A stretch of DNA of 64,000 nucleotides, taken from assembly GCA_031550525.1 (NCBI GenBank), contig JAVBON010000002.1, positions 186,001 through 250,000 of the forward strand, written 5' to 3'. Each line of letters begins with the position of its first letter. Within the stretch, counting starts at the first letter, position 1. Positions 8,287 through 17,244 of this stretch are shown piece after piece. Under the pieces are notes generated by a model that saw only the letters and a list, made by a program, of their open reading frames with translations, searched no databases and was not told the origin of the DNA. This stretch comes from WRHT01 sp031550525 (GTDB lineage Bacteria > Desulfobacterota > Desulfovibrionia > Desulfovibrionales > Desulfovibrionaceae). The translations under genes and the position numbers were made by a program.

Positions 8287-9180
8287 ATGCTGCCCTTGAA
8301 CCTACTGCGGGTTTTTCATGTTGTTGCCAGGGAGCAGAACATGGTCAAGGCCTCCGAGCTTTTATTCGTGTCGCAGCCTGCTGTAAGCAACGCCCTTAAA
8401 AAGCTGCAAAGCGATATCGGCATCCGGCTGTTTTACAAAAACGGGCGCAACCTGTGCCTTACGGAGCACGGGCAGGAGCTGTACAAGATGACCGGCCCCC
8501 TGTTTACGGCCGAGAGCGAGATTGAGCGTTTTTTCGAACAGATAAAAGCCACCACTCGCCAGAGCATTCATATCGGGCTGGTGACCATTTACGAGCGTTT
8601 CGGCATTGAAAAAATCCTGCAGCACTTCTCGCAGGTGGACCACTCCATATCCGTCTCCATTCACTCTGGAAACTCGCAGGGCATTGCGGAAATGCTGCTG
8701 AACAAAAAAATCGATATGGGCATAAGCGGCGACGTGCTCGCCAACCCTTCTCTGGCTTATCAACTGTACCAGCGGCACGAGGTTTTCATGGTGGTTCCCG
8801 CAGGGCACAGGCTGTACGGGCAGGCAACCTTTACGGCGCGTGACGTGGAAAACGAGCGCATGGTGCTTAAAGAGACCGGCTCCTCCGTGCGGCGCACCAT
8901 AAACATATTTTTTGAAGAAACCGGCATAACCCCGCAGGTAATAACAGAACTCTCCAACCTCGACTCCATCCTTAACCTGGTGAGACGCGAAAACTGCATC
9001 ACCTTCCTGCCGGATTTGTCGGTTCCGGACACCAGCGCGAAGGATTCTCCCTTCAGCGCGGCCAGCCACGCCAAAGGTCCCCTGTGCTTCAACACTTACA
9101 TCGTATATCATAAAGACGGCATGTATACGGAATATACGCGCAAGATAATCGAACAGTTCCGCGCCGTTGCTGCATCGTAA
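8287..9180 (+). CDS. LysR-family transcriptional regulator
   Basis: The 297-residue protein has the LysR winged HTH at the N-terminus: LLRVFHVVAREQNMVKASELLFVSQPAVSNALKKLQ (about residues 5-40), then GIRLFYKNGRNLCLTEHG. The rest is the periplasmic-binding-protein-like effector domain. GGAG sits 6 bases before the ATG. Regulators of this family usually bind a small metabolite and control neighbouring genes; candidates are the NifU/GGGtGRT unit upstream or the genes downstream, but the orientation gives no divergent target. Confidence 0.9.
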   Translation: MLPLNLLRVFHVVAREQNMVKASELLFVSQPAVSNALKKLQSDIGIRLFYKNGRNLCLTEHGQELYKMTGPLFTAESEIERFFEQIKATTRQSIHIGLVTIYERFGIEKILQHFSQVDHSISVSIHSGNSQGIAEMLLNKKIDMGISGDVLANPSLAYQLYQRHEVFMVVPAGHRLYGQATFTARDVENERMVLKETGSSVRRTINIFFEETGITPQVITELSNLDSILNLVRRENCITFLPDLSVPDTSAKDSPFSAASHAKGPLCFNTYIVYHKDGMYTEYTRKIIEQFRAVAAS

Positions 9181-9320
9181 AAGACATACCTCCATAAATC
9201 ATTCATCTGTATCCGGCATTCAGGCTGGCTATTATACTGCGCCAGGCAAGGCGCTACTTGTATAAATAAAATTCATTTCATATAGTGGCATATTGACATC
9301 AACGAATCGGGGCAGCGAAA

Positions 9321-10130
9321 ATGCGTACAATACTATGCCAAATTATTCTTCTGGCCATATTATCCACAACCGCTCAAGCAGACACTTTCAGCATTGGCGA
9401 ACAGATATTTTCTTACTCCACACCGGCAGGGTATGTTAAATTGGAAAAAGGACAAGGCGAGTTGGAAAAGGCCATTGTTGAAAATTTTGAATTTATCGTG
9501 AGGCAGAGTGGCGGACGCCTTGTGGCGCTATACATATCAGATGACGATTATAAAAGTATGTCTCCTGAAAACAGCTTGCACGATTATGCCATGATAGTGA
9601 AAGTGGACAGCCTTGATGAATTATATGTTACGGATAAAGACTTTGCGCAGATAAAAAAGGATCTGGCCAATACAACAGCAGAAGATATGGTCGACAATAA
9701 CGCGCTTAAAGAAATTGGCGAAAACCGGAATAGCGAGCTGTCACTAACTCCTGAATCCGGCATGCGTGAACTGGAAAGCACCCCCACCTCCATAAGCCTT
9801 CTGCTGAAAAGCTCGGTTACAGCCCACGGAAAAAGCGCATATGTGGGCAGTATTACCCACGCCTTGCATTGTAATGGAAAAGTCGTGTTCGTTTACCAAA
9901 ATATGGATATAGGCAACCCTGACAACCTCAATGTGCTGCTTGGCAAATACAAAGGTTTTCTGGCGGAACTTAACCTTACACCGGAGAACAACCCAGCCCC
10001 GCCGGCCAAAAACATCAGCGCCACTGAGGCTGTTGGTGGAGTACTCAAATATATCGTGATAATTTCAGTACTCAGTACCCTCGCCCTTGGTCTTATAGCT
10101 GCCCTCATAGTGAAGAAAGTAAACAAATAG
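9321..10130 (+). CDS. Unknown secreted protein with C-terminal membrane anchor
   Basis: I do not recognise this family. The 269 residues begin with a signal peptide (MRTILCQIILLAILSTTAQA), continue with a soluble region of about 210 residues, then a Pro-rich linker (ENNPAPPAKN) and one C-terminal transmembrane helix (about 240-263) ending in basic residues (VKKVNK). This places the body outside the cytoplasm, anchored to the inner membrane. It stands alone between a LysR gene and a DUF362 gene. Base composition is somewhat more A/T-rich than the neighbours. Confidence 0.75.
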   Translation: MRTILCQIILLAILSTTAQADTFSIGEQIFSYSTPAGYVKLEKGQGELEKAIVENFEFIVRQSGGRLVALYISDDDYKSMSPENSLHDYAMIVKVDSLDELYVTDKDFAQIKKDLANTTAEDMVDNNALKEIGENRNSELSLTPESGMRELESTPTSISLLLKSSVTAHGKSAYVGSITHALHCNGKVVFVYQNMDIGNPDNLNVLLGKYKGFLAELNLTPENNPAPPAKNISATEAVGGVLKYIVIISVLSTLALGLIAALIVKKVNK

Positions 10131-10426
10131 AAAAACCAGACACTTTTAAATCACTTCTTCCATATCAAGTCATATACGCCTGGCCTCACGCAGTGCGGCA
10201 CGGGGGTTTTGGCTTGTCTGCCATTTCAGTAAAAAACTCGCAAACAAAAAATACACCTATATCTTGGCCTCAACACTCACTTATTATTTTTGCCCGCCAT
10301 TGCGGAGTATGGGCAAATGTCCGCAAATGGTGTAAATAATTGCTGCCACTTCCAAATCGAATTTGAAAAAACATGTGCCGCATCAGACCACACCCGTGCG
10401 CCGCGCATGCAAATGAGGAGCACCCA
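10131..10426. other. Intergenic region before the DUF362 gene
   Basis: About 296 bases without a supported gene. The first part is A/T-rich and probably contains the promoter of the following gene; no clear terminator or operator is visible. Confidence 0.4.
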
Positions 10427-11569
10427 ATGGAAAAATCTAAAGTATATTTTACAGACATGCGCTGCAAGGTCGGCACCAGCCTGCTTGAAAAGCTGGATAA
10501 ACTCATGTTGGCCGCAGGCATTGACCAAATTGACTTTAAAAACGCCTACGTCGCCATCAAGCTGCACTTCGGCGAGCCGGGCAACCTTGCCTTTTTGCGC
10601 CCCAACTTCGCCAAAACCGTGGCGGACAGGGTAAAACAACTGGGTGGGCGGCCTTTTCTTACCGACAGCAACACCTTGTATGTGGGCAGGCGCAATAACG
10701 CCCTGGTGCACTTGGACGCCGCCTATGAAAACGGCTTCTCGCCCATGTCCACCGGCTGCCAAATCATCATAGCCGATGGCCTTAAAGGCACAGATGAAGT
10801 GGATGTGCCCATAAAAGGCGGCATCCGCGTGAAAAGCGCCAAAATAGGCCGCGCCATTATGGATGCCGACATTTTCATCTCTCTCAGCCATTTCAAGGGG
10901 CACGAGCTTACGGGCTTTGGCGGGGCCATAAAAAACATCGGCATGGGCAGCGGCAGCCGCGCCGGTAAAATGGCCATGCACTGCAACGGCAAACCAACAG
11001 TCAACCAAAACAAATGCGTGGGCTGCCGTACCTGCGCCAAGTATTGCAACCAGCAGGCCATAAGCTTTGGGCAGAATAAAAAAGCCGGCATAGATCACAA
11101 ACTTTGCGTCGGCTGCGGGCGCTGCATAGCCACTTGCAACTACCACGCCATCAGCACCCCCTTTGACGGCAGCAGCAACGACGTAAACATACGCATGGCC
11201 GAATACGCCAAGGCGGTTGTTGACGGCCGCCCGCACTTTCACATAAGCGTTATCAACCAGGTTTCGCCTAACTGCGATTGCCACGGTGAAAACGATGCCG
11301 CAATCGTGCCGGATTTGGGCATGTTCGCCAGCTTCGACCCGGTAGCCCTTGATAAAGCCTGCATAGACGCTGTAAACGCCGCGCCGGTTATTCCCGGCTC
11401 CGCCCTCAGCGACAGCTTGGGCAAAACCGCGCATGCTGGCTGCAACTGCTCCAAAGGCGGCGATCACTTCCACATAGTCCACCCAAGTACCGACTGGCGC
11501 AGCCAGATTGCCCATGCCGAAGCCATAGGCCTTGGCAGTGGGGAGTATGAGCTTGTTACCGTAAAATAG
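10427..11569 (+). CDS. DUF362-family protein with two 4Fe-4S clusters
   Basis: The start is the ATG at 10427 with GAGGAG 6 bases upstream; the longer frame from 10373 lacks a site. The N-terminal 180 residues match the DUF362 domain (VAIKLHFGEPGNLAFLRP, ISLSHFKGHELTGFGGAIKNIGMG). Two ferredoxin motifs follow at about residues 198-245: CVGCRTCAKYCN and CVGCGRCIATCN. The last position of each CxxCxxCxxxC set is followed by Asn instead of the usual Pro. Such proteins are common in anaerobes and are thought to carry electrons, partners unknown. It precedes the hydroxyproline cluster and could accept electrons from it, which is only an inference. Confidence 0.85.
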   Translation: MEKSKVYFTDMRCKVGTSLLEKLDKLMLAAGIDQIDFKNAYVAIKLHFGEPGNLAFLRPNFAKTVADRVKQLGGRPFLTDSNTLYVGRRNNALVHLDAAYENGFSPMSTGCQIIIADGLKGTDEVDVPIKGGIRVKSAKIGRAIMDADIFISLSHFKGHELTGFGGAIKNIGMGSGSRAGKMAMHCNGKPTVNQNKCVGCRTCAKYCNQQAISFGQNKKAGIDHKLCVGCGRCIATCNYHAISTPFDGSSNDVNIRMAEYAKAVVDGRPHFHISVINQVSPNCDCHGENDAAIVPDLGMFASFDPVALDKACIDAVNAAPVIPGSALSDSLGKTAHAGCNCSKGGDHFHIVHPSTDWRSQIAHAEAIGLGSGEYELVTVK

Positions 11570-11636
11570 CGCGAGCAGGCGATAACCTTGGCGGGTGCGG
11601 CCTGCTCAGGCAGCAAGGCAATTGTGAAGCGATTTC

Positions 11637-11707
11637 AAATCCCCCATCGGGGCAAGTAAGGTTAAAGAGTTTTCGGGCGTTAACCTGAAAACCCGATGGG
11701 GGTTTTG
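11637..11707. terminator. Large nested stem-loop between DUF362 gene and hydroxyproline cluster
   Basis: Outer arms CCCCCATCGGG (11641-11651) and CCCGATGGGGG (11692-11702) pair perfectly. Inside them AGGTTAA and TTAACCT also pair, giving a long branched or extended hairpin followed by TTTT. It may terminate the DUF362 transcript. The remaining 11708-11941 gap is A/T-rich and probably carries the promoter of the next operon. Confidence 0.55.
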
Positions 11708-11941
11708 CAACTTGCGGTTAAAATTTAACCGGCGAAGTATAAGTTCAGATATATCATTTTGTTAGCTGGTAACTCCCTGTCTTGGGACATTTTTAACTTG
11801 CAAATATCTGTAGCACCATATATGTATTAACATGCAATTTAAAAATTGATCCGGCGTTCAAAATACACCAAGTTAAATACGCGCGTGGTATGGCAAATGT
11901 TCAAGCAACGCGCAAAATAATCTTAAGCTCAGAGGGCGGCT

Positions 11942-12826
11942 ATGAAAAAGATGGAAGGCATTTTCGCGGTAACGGCCACTCCGTTTACAAAAGACGGCGA
12001 GATTGATTACGGCACGGCTGAAAAACATATCGAGCGCCTCATCGCGTCCGGCGTGCATGGCTTGCTGCCTGTGGGCGCCACCGGCGAGTTCGCGGCCCTG
12101 AGCATGGCGGAAAGAAAACAGCTTGCCGAATTTGTATGCAAACAAGCCGCCGGGCGCGTGCCGGTTATAATCGGGGCCGTATCGCAAAATGTCGATACCG
12201 TGCTTGAAGTGGCCACCCACGCCGCGTCCATAGGCGCTGCAGGCATAATGGCCCTGCCCTGCCCCGGCCTGCACCTGAGCCAGGATGAAATATACTCCTA
12301 TTACGCCTACCTTTCCTCCAAAGTTACCATACCGGTCATGGTTTACAACAACCCCGGCAGCGCGGGGGTAGATGTTGAGCCGGCCACCATAGCCCGCATA
12401 GCCACCCTGCCGCACATGGATTACCTTAAGGAATCAACCGGCAGCATGCAGCGCATGACCATGATGGTAAACAACCTCTCCGGCCAAATCACCACCTTTT
12501 GCGGCTGTGAAGACCTTGCCTACGAAAGCTTTATCGCCGGAGCCAAAGGCTGGGTGTGCGTGCTTGCCAACATAGCCCCAGCCATGGCCGTGGAAATATG
12601 GAATTTTACGCAAAAAGGCGAACTCGCCCAAGCCAATGCCGTTTATCAAAAAGTGCTGCCCATACTGCGCCTTTTTGAAGCCAGCGGCCAACTTTGGCAG
12701 GTAGTCAAATATGTAATGCACAAGCAGGGCTTCGGCACAGGCGTGCTGCGCCGCCCGCGCCTGCCCATAACGGCGGATGTAAAAACAGACGTTGACGCGT
12801 TGCTGAAAAAATACGAGTTCAAATAA
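11942..12826 (+). CDS. DHDPS-family lyase/deaminase, probable 1-pyrroline-4-hydroxy-2-carboxylate deaminase
   Basis: The 294 residues form a DapA-family TIM barrel: GATGEFAALSMAER in the substrate loop, Tyr135 in VMVYNNPG and the Schiff-base Lys163 in YLKEST. In this family, members beside hydroxyproline epimerase and oxidase genes convert 1-pyrroline-4-hydroxy-2-carboxylate to 2-oxoglutarate semialdehyde and ammonia. The next genes (DadA-like oxidase, hydroxyproline epimerase, 2Fe-2S and FAD/NAD subunits) fit that pathway, so I infer this role over lysine biosynthesis. GAGGG precedes the ATG. A true DapA or an N-acetylneuraminate lyase cannot be fully excluded. Confidence 0.85.
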   Translation: MKKMEGIFAVTATPFTKDGEIDYGTAEKHIERLIASGVHGLLPVGATGEFAALSMAERKQLAEFVCKQAAGRVPVIIGAVSQNVDTVLEVATHAASIGAAGIMALPCPGLHLSQDEIYSYYAYLSSKVTIPVMVYNNPGSAGVDVEPATIARIATLPHMDYLKESTGSMQRMTMMVNNLSGQITTFCGCEDLAYESFIAGAKGWVCVLANIAPAMAVEIWNFTQKGELAQANAVYQKVLPILRLFEASGQLWQVVKYVMHKQGFGTGVLRRPRLPITADVKTDVDALLKKYEFK

Positions 12827-12839
12827 AAGGCATAGTGGA

Positions 12840-13004
12840 CTAAGACAGATTTATCCGATCTGGGCTCCGCCCAGACCCGCCAGGGGCATGGAAAGAGCAT
12901 CGCCCTAGTTGTGCTTCGCTTTCGCCCGTAAATGCTAAATTGTTTAGCTTGGGCGAAACAAGCCACACCTGGACCCCGCAACTTTGATCACAATCGGGTT
13001 TGCC
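12840..13004 (+). repeat. Repeat family A, copy 3 (full length)
   Basis: Full-length copy in the same orientation as 6157-6322, with most positions identical, including the central GCTAAATTGTTTAGC hairpin. It lies within the hydroxyproline cluster, between the DHDPS-family gene and the FAD oxidase, so it would be in the middle of a transcript if the cluster is one operon. An open frame running through it into the oxidase is not coding. Confidence 0.9.
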
Positions 13005-13063
13005 ACCCCTTGCGGTACGGTCACAAACAGCGCAGCCTGAAAGCAAAGCGCCAAGGGTTTAGC

Positions 13064-14242
13064 ATGAACAAACGGGAAGCGGCTGAAATAGTTGTAGTCG
13101 GCGGCGGGGTTATTGGCGCCGCTGTGGCCTGTTATCTGGCCCGTTCCGGCGCGGATGTCGCCCTGGTGGAGCGCGGCGAATACGCCTGGGGCACCAGCAG
13201 GCGCTGCGACGGCCACGCCGTAACCTACGACAGCCCCCCGGGTTATTTCAGCCGTTTTTGCAAACTGGGCCTCGATCTTTTCCCTCAAATAATTCCCGAG
13301 TTGGACTGCGACATACAGTTTGAGCCCGAAGGCCTTGGCCTGCTTGTTGATGACGAGCGGGACCTGGATACAGTTTACGCCACTTATGAAGGCAAAAAGC
13401 AGGAAGGCGTAAAGGTGGAGCTTTGGGATAAAAACGAGCTCAAACGCCACGAGCCCAATGTTTCCGACAAAGTCGTGGCCTGCCTTAACTTTATGGGCGA
13501 CGCCAAGCTTAACCCCATGCGGCTTACCTTTGGGCTGGCCCAACTGGCCCAGAAACACAACGCGAAAATGCACAGCCGCGTCACGGTAACGGGTTTTTCC
13601 GCCCCCAACGGAAAAATAGAAGCCGTACATACCGATTCCGGCACAATCAACGCAAACAAGGTGGTTTTGGCGGCAGGCGTATGGACCCCGCTCTTGGGGC
13701 ATATGCTCGGCCTTTCCATACCCATCCGCCCCCGGCAGGGGCAAATTCTGGTAACCGAGCGTCTTACCGGCCTGGTGGGTAAAAACTACGCCGAATACGG
13801 CTACCTTGCGGCCAAGGGCGGCAAACAACGCAGTAATGTAACGCCCGCCATGGAAAAATTTGGGGTGGCCACAGTGCTGGAGCCTTCGGCCGAAGGCACG
13901 GTTCTTATCGGCAGCAGCAGGCGTTTTACGGGCATGGATACAGAGCCGCACCCTGCCGTTATGCAGGCCATAGCCCAGCGGGCCTCACATTTCTTCCCGC
14001 GCTTTCGCGACGCGAAAATTATACGCGCCTACGCGGGCCTGCGCCCCGCCTCGCCGGACGGCAAGCCTATTATATCTCCCACAACAATTGCTGGTTTTTA
14101 TGTCGCCGCCGGGCACGAGGGCAACGGAATAGGGCTCTCGCTGGTAACAGGGCTGCTGGTGCGCCAAATGCTTAACGGCGAGCAGCCCTCCATGGAGCTT
14201 GAGCCGCTGCGGCTTGACAGATTCGACACGCCTAAGTCCTAG
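13064..14242 (+). CDS. DadA-like FAD-dependent D-amino-acid (hydroxyproline) oxidase subunit
   Basis: The ATG at 13064 follows AAGGG; the frame continues upstream to 12932 only through repeat A, so I reject the longer start. Residues 8-40 hold the FAD-binding fold (IVVVGGGVIGAAVACYLARSG, then ALVERG), and near the end are PIRPRQGQILVTE and YAGLRPASPDGKPIIS, as in DadA/glycine-oxidase relatives. Length 392. With the neighbouring 2Fe-2S and FAD/NAD proteins it would form a heteromeric cis-4-hydroxy-D-proline (or D-proline-type) dehydrogenase. The cluster context drives the substrate assignment. Confidence 0.85.
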   Translation: MNKREAAEIVVVGGGVIGAAVACYLARSGADVALVERGEYAWGTSRRCDGHAVTYDSPPGYFSRFCKLGLDLFPQIIPELDCDIQFEPEGLGLLVDDERDLDTVYATYEGKKQEGVKVELWDKNELKRHEPNVSDKVVACLNFMGDAKLNPMRLTFGLAQLAQKHNAKMHSRVTVTGFSAPNGKIEAVHTDSGTINANKVVLAAGVWTPLLGHMLGLSIPIRPRQGQILVTERLTGLVGKNYAEYGYLAAKGGKQRSNVTPAMEKFGVATVLEPSAEGTVLIGSSRRFTGMDTEPHPAVMQAIAQRASHFFPRFRDAKIIRAYAGLRPASPDGKPIISPTTIAGFYVAAGHEGNGIGLSLVTGLLVRQMLNGEQPSMELEPLRLDRFDTPKS

Positions 14243-14289
14243 AGTATTTAAACTTTTAAAAATTAAAATGCTCTAAACAGGAGCCAAAA

Positions 14290-15297
14290 ATGATCATCAG
14301 CCATGTAATAGAATCCATCGATACGCATACTGCGGGTAACCCCACCCGCAACCTTGTGGCTGGCGTGCCGGATATCCCCGGCAAAACCATGCAGGAAAAA
14401 ATGCAGTACGTGCGCCAGAACCTTGATTGGGTAAGAACTTTTGTCATGCACGAGCCGCGCGGCCACGCCAATATGTCCGGCACCATCTGGCTGCCGCCGT
14501 GCAACCCCGAGGCGCACATGGGTATTCTTTTTATAGACGCCAGCGACCTTATGAGCATGTGCGGGCACAGCACCATAGGCTGCGTTACCGCCATGCTTGA
14601 AACAGGCCGCATACCAATAACCTCCGATGTTATGAGCGTTAATATAGATACCGCCGCCGGGCTGGTGCGCACCAAGGCCTATATTGAAAACGGGCGCGTA
14701 AAGCGCGTGGCCTTCCGTAACGTGCCGTCCTTCCAGTACGCCTCCGGCGTTGTGGATGTGCCTGGTTACGGGCAAATTCCCTACGACGTGGCCTTTGGCG
14801 GAAACACCTACGCCCTTACCGACGCCAAATACCTTAACAACCTGAACCTGCGCTCCGGCCATCTGGGCGAAATTCAAAAGGCCGCTCAGGCTTTCGGCTA
14901 TGCGGTGCGCAAGGTTGTGGATTTTCAGCACCCCACGGATCCTTTCCTCAAAGGCATCTCGCACGTCATGTTTTATACCAAGCCGGATGATCCCAAGGCC
15001 ACATACAGAAACACCGTCATCTTCCTGCCCGCGTCGGTGGATCGCTCCCCCTGCGGCACCGGCACATCCGCCCGCGTGGCCTCGCTGTTCGCCAAAGGCG
15101 ACTTGGGCCTTAATGAGGAGTTTGTGCACGAAAGCGTTATAGGCACACAGTTTACAGCCCGTATTGTCGAGGCCGTAACCGTGGGAAACTGCAAGGGTGG
15201 AATACCAGAGGTTGCTGGCCGCGCCCATATTACGGGCATGCATAAATTCATGCTGGACCCGGAAGACAGCCTGGGCCTTGGCTTCCGGATGGATTAA
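14290..15297 (+). CDS. 4-hydroxyproline 2-epimerase (proline racemase family)
   Basis: The enzyme interconverts trans-4-hydroxy-L-proline and cis-4-hydroxy-D-proline. The 335 residues have both catalytic cysteines: Cys91 in MCGHSTIGC and Cys255 in DRSPCGTGTSA. Two Cys mark racemase/epimerase activity; trans-3-hydroxyproline dehydratases of the family replace the second Cys with Thr. The ATG is preceded by AGGAG. Proline racemase would be the alternative, but the company of a DHDPS-family deaminase and D-amino-acid dehydrogenase subunits favours hydroxyproline. Confidence 0.9.
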   Translation: MIISHVIESIDTHTAGNPTRNLVAGVPDIPGKTMQEKMQYVRQNLDWVRTFVMHEPRGHANMSGTIWLPPCNPEAHMGILFIDASDLMSMCGHSTIGCVTAMLETGRIPITSDVMSVNIDTAAGLVRTKAYIENGRVKRVAFRNVPSFQYASGVVDVPGYGQIPYDVAFGGNTYALTDAKYLNNLNLRSGHLGEIQKAAQAFGYAVRKVVDFQHPTDPFLKGISHVMFYTKPDDPKATYRNTVIFLPASVDRSPCGTGTSARVASLFAKGDLGLNEEFVHESVIGTQFTARIVEAVTVGNCKGGIPEVAGRAHITGMHKFMLDPEDSLGLGFRMD

Positions 15298-15434
15298 AGT
15301 GTAACGGCGCTGTGCCTTTGAGGTTTATAAAACCTTAAAAGCGCTCACCGGCAAGGCATTAGTAAAACTTACGCGGCGGCGCGGCTCTTTGCAAACCGCT
15401 CCAGGCCCGCAAGGCCCCCGTACTTGAGGCGCTT

Positions 15435-15773
15435 ATGTTCAAACAGGTTTTTCCCCCGTCAGCACAACAGGTGACAATATACTTTGAAGGCGCGCCCCTA
15501 AAAGTTGATGCTGGCATTACCGTGGCCGCCGCCGTTTTGTCGGGCGGGCCCGGCAACGGGCCTCAGCACAACAGGGTAAGCCCGCACAAACACGAAAAAC
15601 GCGGAGCCTACTGCAATATGGGCGTTTGCTTTGAATGCCTTATGGAAATAGACGGCAAACCCAACCAACAGGCCTGTTTGACCGTGGTAAAAGAAGGCAT
15701 GCGCGTAAACCGTCAGCTTGGAGCGCCGGATTTTAGCGGCAAAGACAAACCTGAAGCAAAGCCATTGGGTTAG
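15435..15773 (+). CDS. 2Fe-2S subunit of the hydroxyproline dehydrogenase
   Basis: A 112-residue ferredoxin-like protein with the pattern C60-x4-C65-x2-C68-x12-C81 (CNMGVCFEC ... C), typical of the small [2Fe-2S] subunit of HcnA/OoxA-type amine and opine dehydrogenases. GAGGCG precedes the ATG and the gene for the FAD/NAD subunit starts 4 bases after its stop, indicating co-translation. It would pass electrons between the FAD subunits. Confidence 0.87.
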   Translation: MFKQVFPPSAQQVTIYFEGAPLKVDAGITVAAAVLSGGPGNGPQHNRVSPHKHEKRGAYCNMGVCFECLMEIDGKPNQQACLTVVKEGMRVNRQLGAPDFSGKDKPEAKPLG

Positions 15774-15777
15774 CGTT

Positions 15778-17166
15778 ATGAAAAAGATATGGGATCTTGT
15801 AATTATCGGCGCTGGCCCGGCCGGAATGTCCGCCGCAATCGAAGCATCCCGTCTGGGGCTATCCGCGCTTGTGCTTGAAAGACAGGCGCAGCCGGGTGGG
15901 CAGATTTTTCGCGGCGCTGGCGCAAGCTCTTTGCAAAAAGTAGAAAGCCTCGGGCCGGATTATGCCAAAGGGCGTAAATTGATTGGCGAGTTTCAAGCTT
16001 CCGGCGCGGAGTTTATGCCTGAGGCCACGGTATGGCACATACTGCCCGGCAAGGTATACGTGAGCCACGCAGGCCAAAGCGTTGAAATTCAGACCAAAGA
16101 AGTGCTCATTGCCACAGGCGGCATGGAGCGCCCCGTACCCGTGCCTGGTTGGACCCTGCCCGGCGTAACCGGCGCCGGAGCCGCCGACGTGCTGCTTAAA
16201 TCCGCCTCACTCCTGCCAGCGGGGCCGGTGGTGCTATGTGGCAACGGCCCGCTTATTCTGCAAACCGCGCTGCATTTGAAGCATTGGCAGGTGCCGGTAG
16301 CCGGGGTTGTTCTTACCGGCAGCCCTGCAAACACGCTTTTGGCCGCGCGGCATGCGATAGGCGCCCTTGCAAGGCCTGCCTATCTTGCACGCGGCATCGC
16401 CATGGGGCTGCGTACCGCCTTTGGCGCGCGCTGCTACCCTGCCGCAAAAATAAATTCCATTGAAAACTCCGGCACAGGCCTTACCCTCAACTTTACCAGC
16501 CTTGGCCGGAAGCGTTCTTTAAACGGAAATGCCGTAATGTTACACGAAGGGGTGGTATCTGAAACACGCATCACCCGCCTGGCCCGCCTGCGCCACATTT
16601 GGTGTGAAAAGCAGCGCTACTGGCACGCCGAGGCCGATATTTGGGGCCAAAGCAACCTTGAAGGCATGAATGTTGCCGGAGATTGCGCCGGAGTGCGCGG
16701 GGCGGACGGGGCCATGGCCCTGGGCAGGCTGGCCGCCCTTAACATAGCCCGCAAGCTGGGGCATTTGACAGTAATGCAGCGTAACAGGCAAGGCAAAAGC
16801 CACCTGCGCGTTCTATCAAGAGTGAACGCCATGCAGCCGTTTATGGATACGGTATTCAAACCAAGCCCCCAAGCCCTGCTCCCTGCTGATGACGCCATGG
16901 TCTGCCGCTGTGAGGAGCTTACGGCCGGTGAGCTGCGCAAATACATAATGGCAGGCTGCTACAGCCCAGATAGCCTTAAAGCCCAGGCCAGGCCCGGCAT
17001 GGGCGCCTGCCAGGGCCGCATGTGCGCGGCGGGCGTAAGCGAAATGATCGCGCACTGCCACGGCATACCTTTGGAAAAACTGCCGCCCTATCATGCCCAG
17101 CCTCCGCTTTTTCCGCTAAACATAGGTGAACTGGCGGATATTGACATGGCCCCGGATGCCTTTTAG
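15778..17166 (+). CDS. FAD/NAD(P)-binding subunit of the hydroxyproline dehydrogenase (HcnB/OoxA-like)
   Basis: Start at 15778, directly after the 2Fe-2S gene. The 462 residues begin with a dinucleotide fold (DLVIIGAGPAGMSAAIEA, LVLERQAQPGGQI). A second nucleotide fold is around GPVVLCGNGPLILQTALHL, and GMNVAGDCAGVRGADGAMALG gives the FAD ribityl site. The C-terminus has a BFD-like Cys cluster, CRCEELTAGELRKYI ... GMGACQGRMC, expected to hold a [2Fe-2S] centre. This is the layout of the alpha subunit of heteromeric D-hydroxyproline, octopine/nopaline and HCN-synthase-type dehydrogenases. Confidence 0.88.
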   Translation: MKKIWDLVIIGAGPAGMSAAIEASRLGLSALVLERQAQPGGQIFRGAGASSLQKVESLGPDYAKGRKLIGEFQASGAEFMPEATVWHILPGKVYVSHAGQSVEIQTKEVLIATGGMERPVPVPGWTLPGVTGAGAADVLLKSASLLPAGPVVLCGNGPLILQTALHLKHWQVPVAGVVLTGSPANTLLAARHAIGALARPAYLARGIAMGLRTAFGARCYPAAKINSIENSGTGLTLNFTSLGRKRSLNGNAVMLHEGVVSETRITRLARLRHIWCEKQRYWHAEADIWGQSNLEGMNVAGDCAGVRGADGAMALGRLAALNIARKLGHLTVMQRNRQGKSHLRVLSRVNAMQPFMDTVFKPSPQALLPADDAMVCRCEELTAGELRKYIMAGCYSPDSLKAQARPGMGACQGRMCAAGVSEMIAHCHGIPLEKLPPYHAQPPLFPLNIGELADIDMAPDAF

Positions 17167-17244
17167 CCGCGCTTTGAATAATTATTGTGGGCAAATGACT
17201 TATAAATACATGTAGTAACATACAAAATTTGAAAGGAGCCTGAA

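Noticed and set aside
10277..11515. Long 412-aa minus-strand reading frame opposite the DUF362 gene
   Set aside because: Its translation is a Gly/Ala/Val/His-rich shadow of a gene with clear ferredoxin motifs on the plus strand; such mirror frames recur opposite most G/C-rich genes here (for example 4031-4966, 5230-6132, 59248-60435).
11942..12826. Lysine-biosynthesis DapA
   Set aside because: The barrel and Schiff-base Lys would allow it, but the immediate neighbours form a hydroxyproline pathway that requires a DapA-family deaminase.
6157..13004. Repeat family A as CRISPR or insertion sequence
   Set aside because: Copies are single, kilobases apart, about 165 bp long and without spacers, so not CRISPR; no transposase is encoded in or beside them, so not an autonomous insertion sequence.
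12932..13063. N-terminal extension of the DadA-like oxidase
   Set aside because: The extra codons lie within repeat family A and the FAD fold begins only after the ATG at 13064.
14290..15297. trans-3-hydroxyproline dehydratase
   Set aside because: That subgroup has Thr in place of the second catalytic Cys; here both Cys91 and Cys255 are present.
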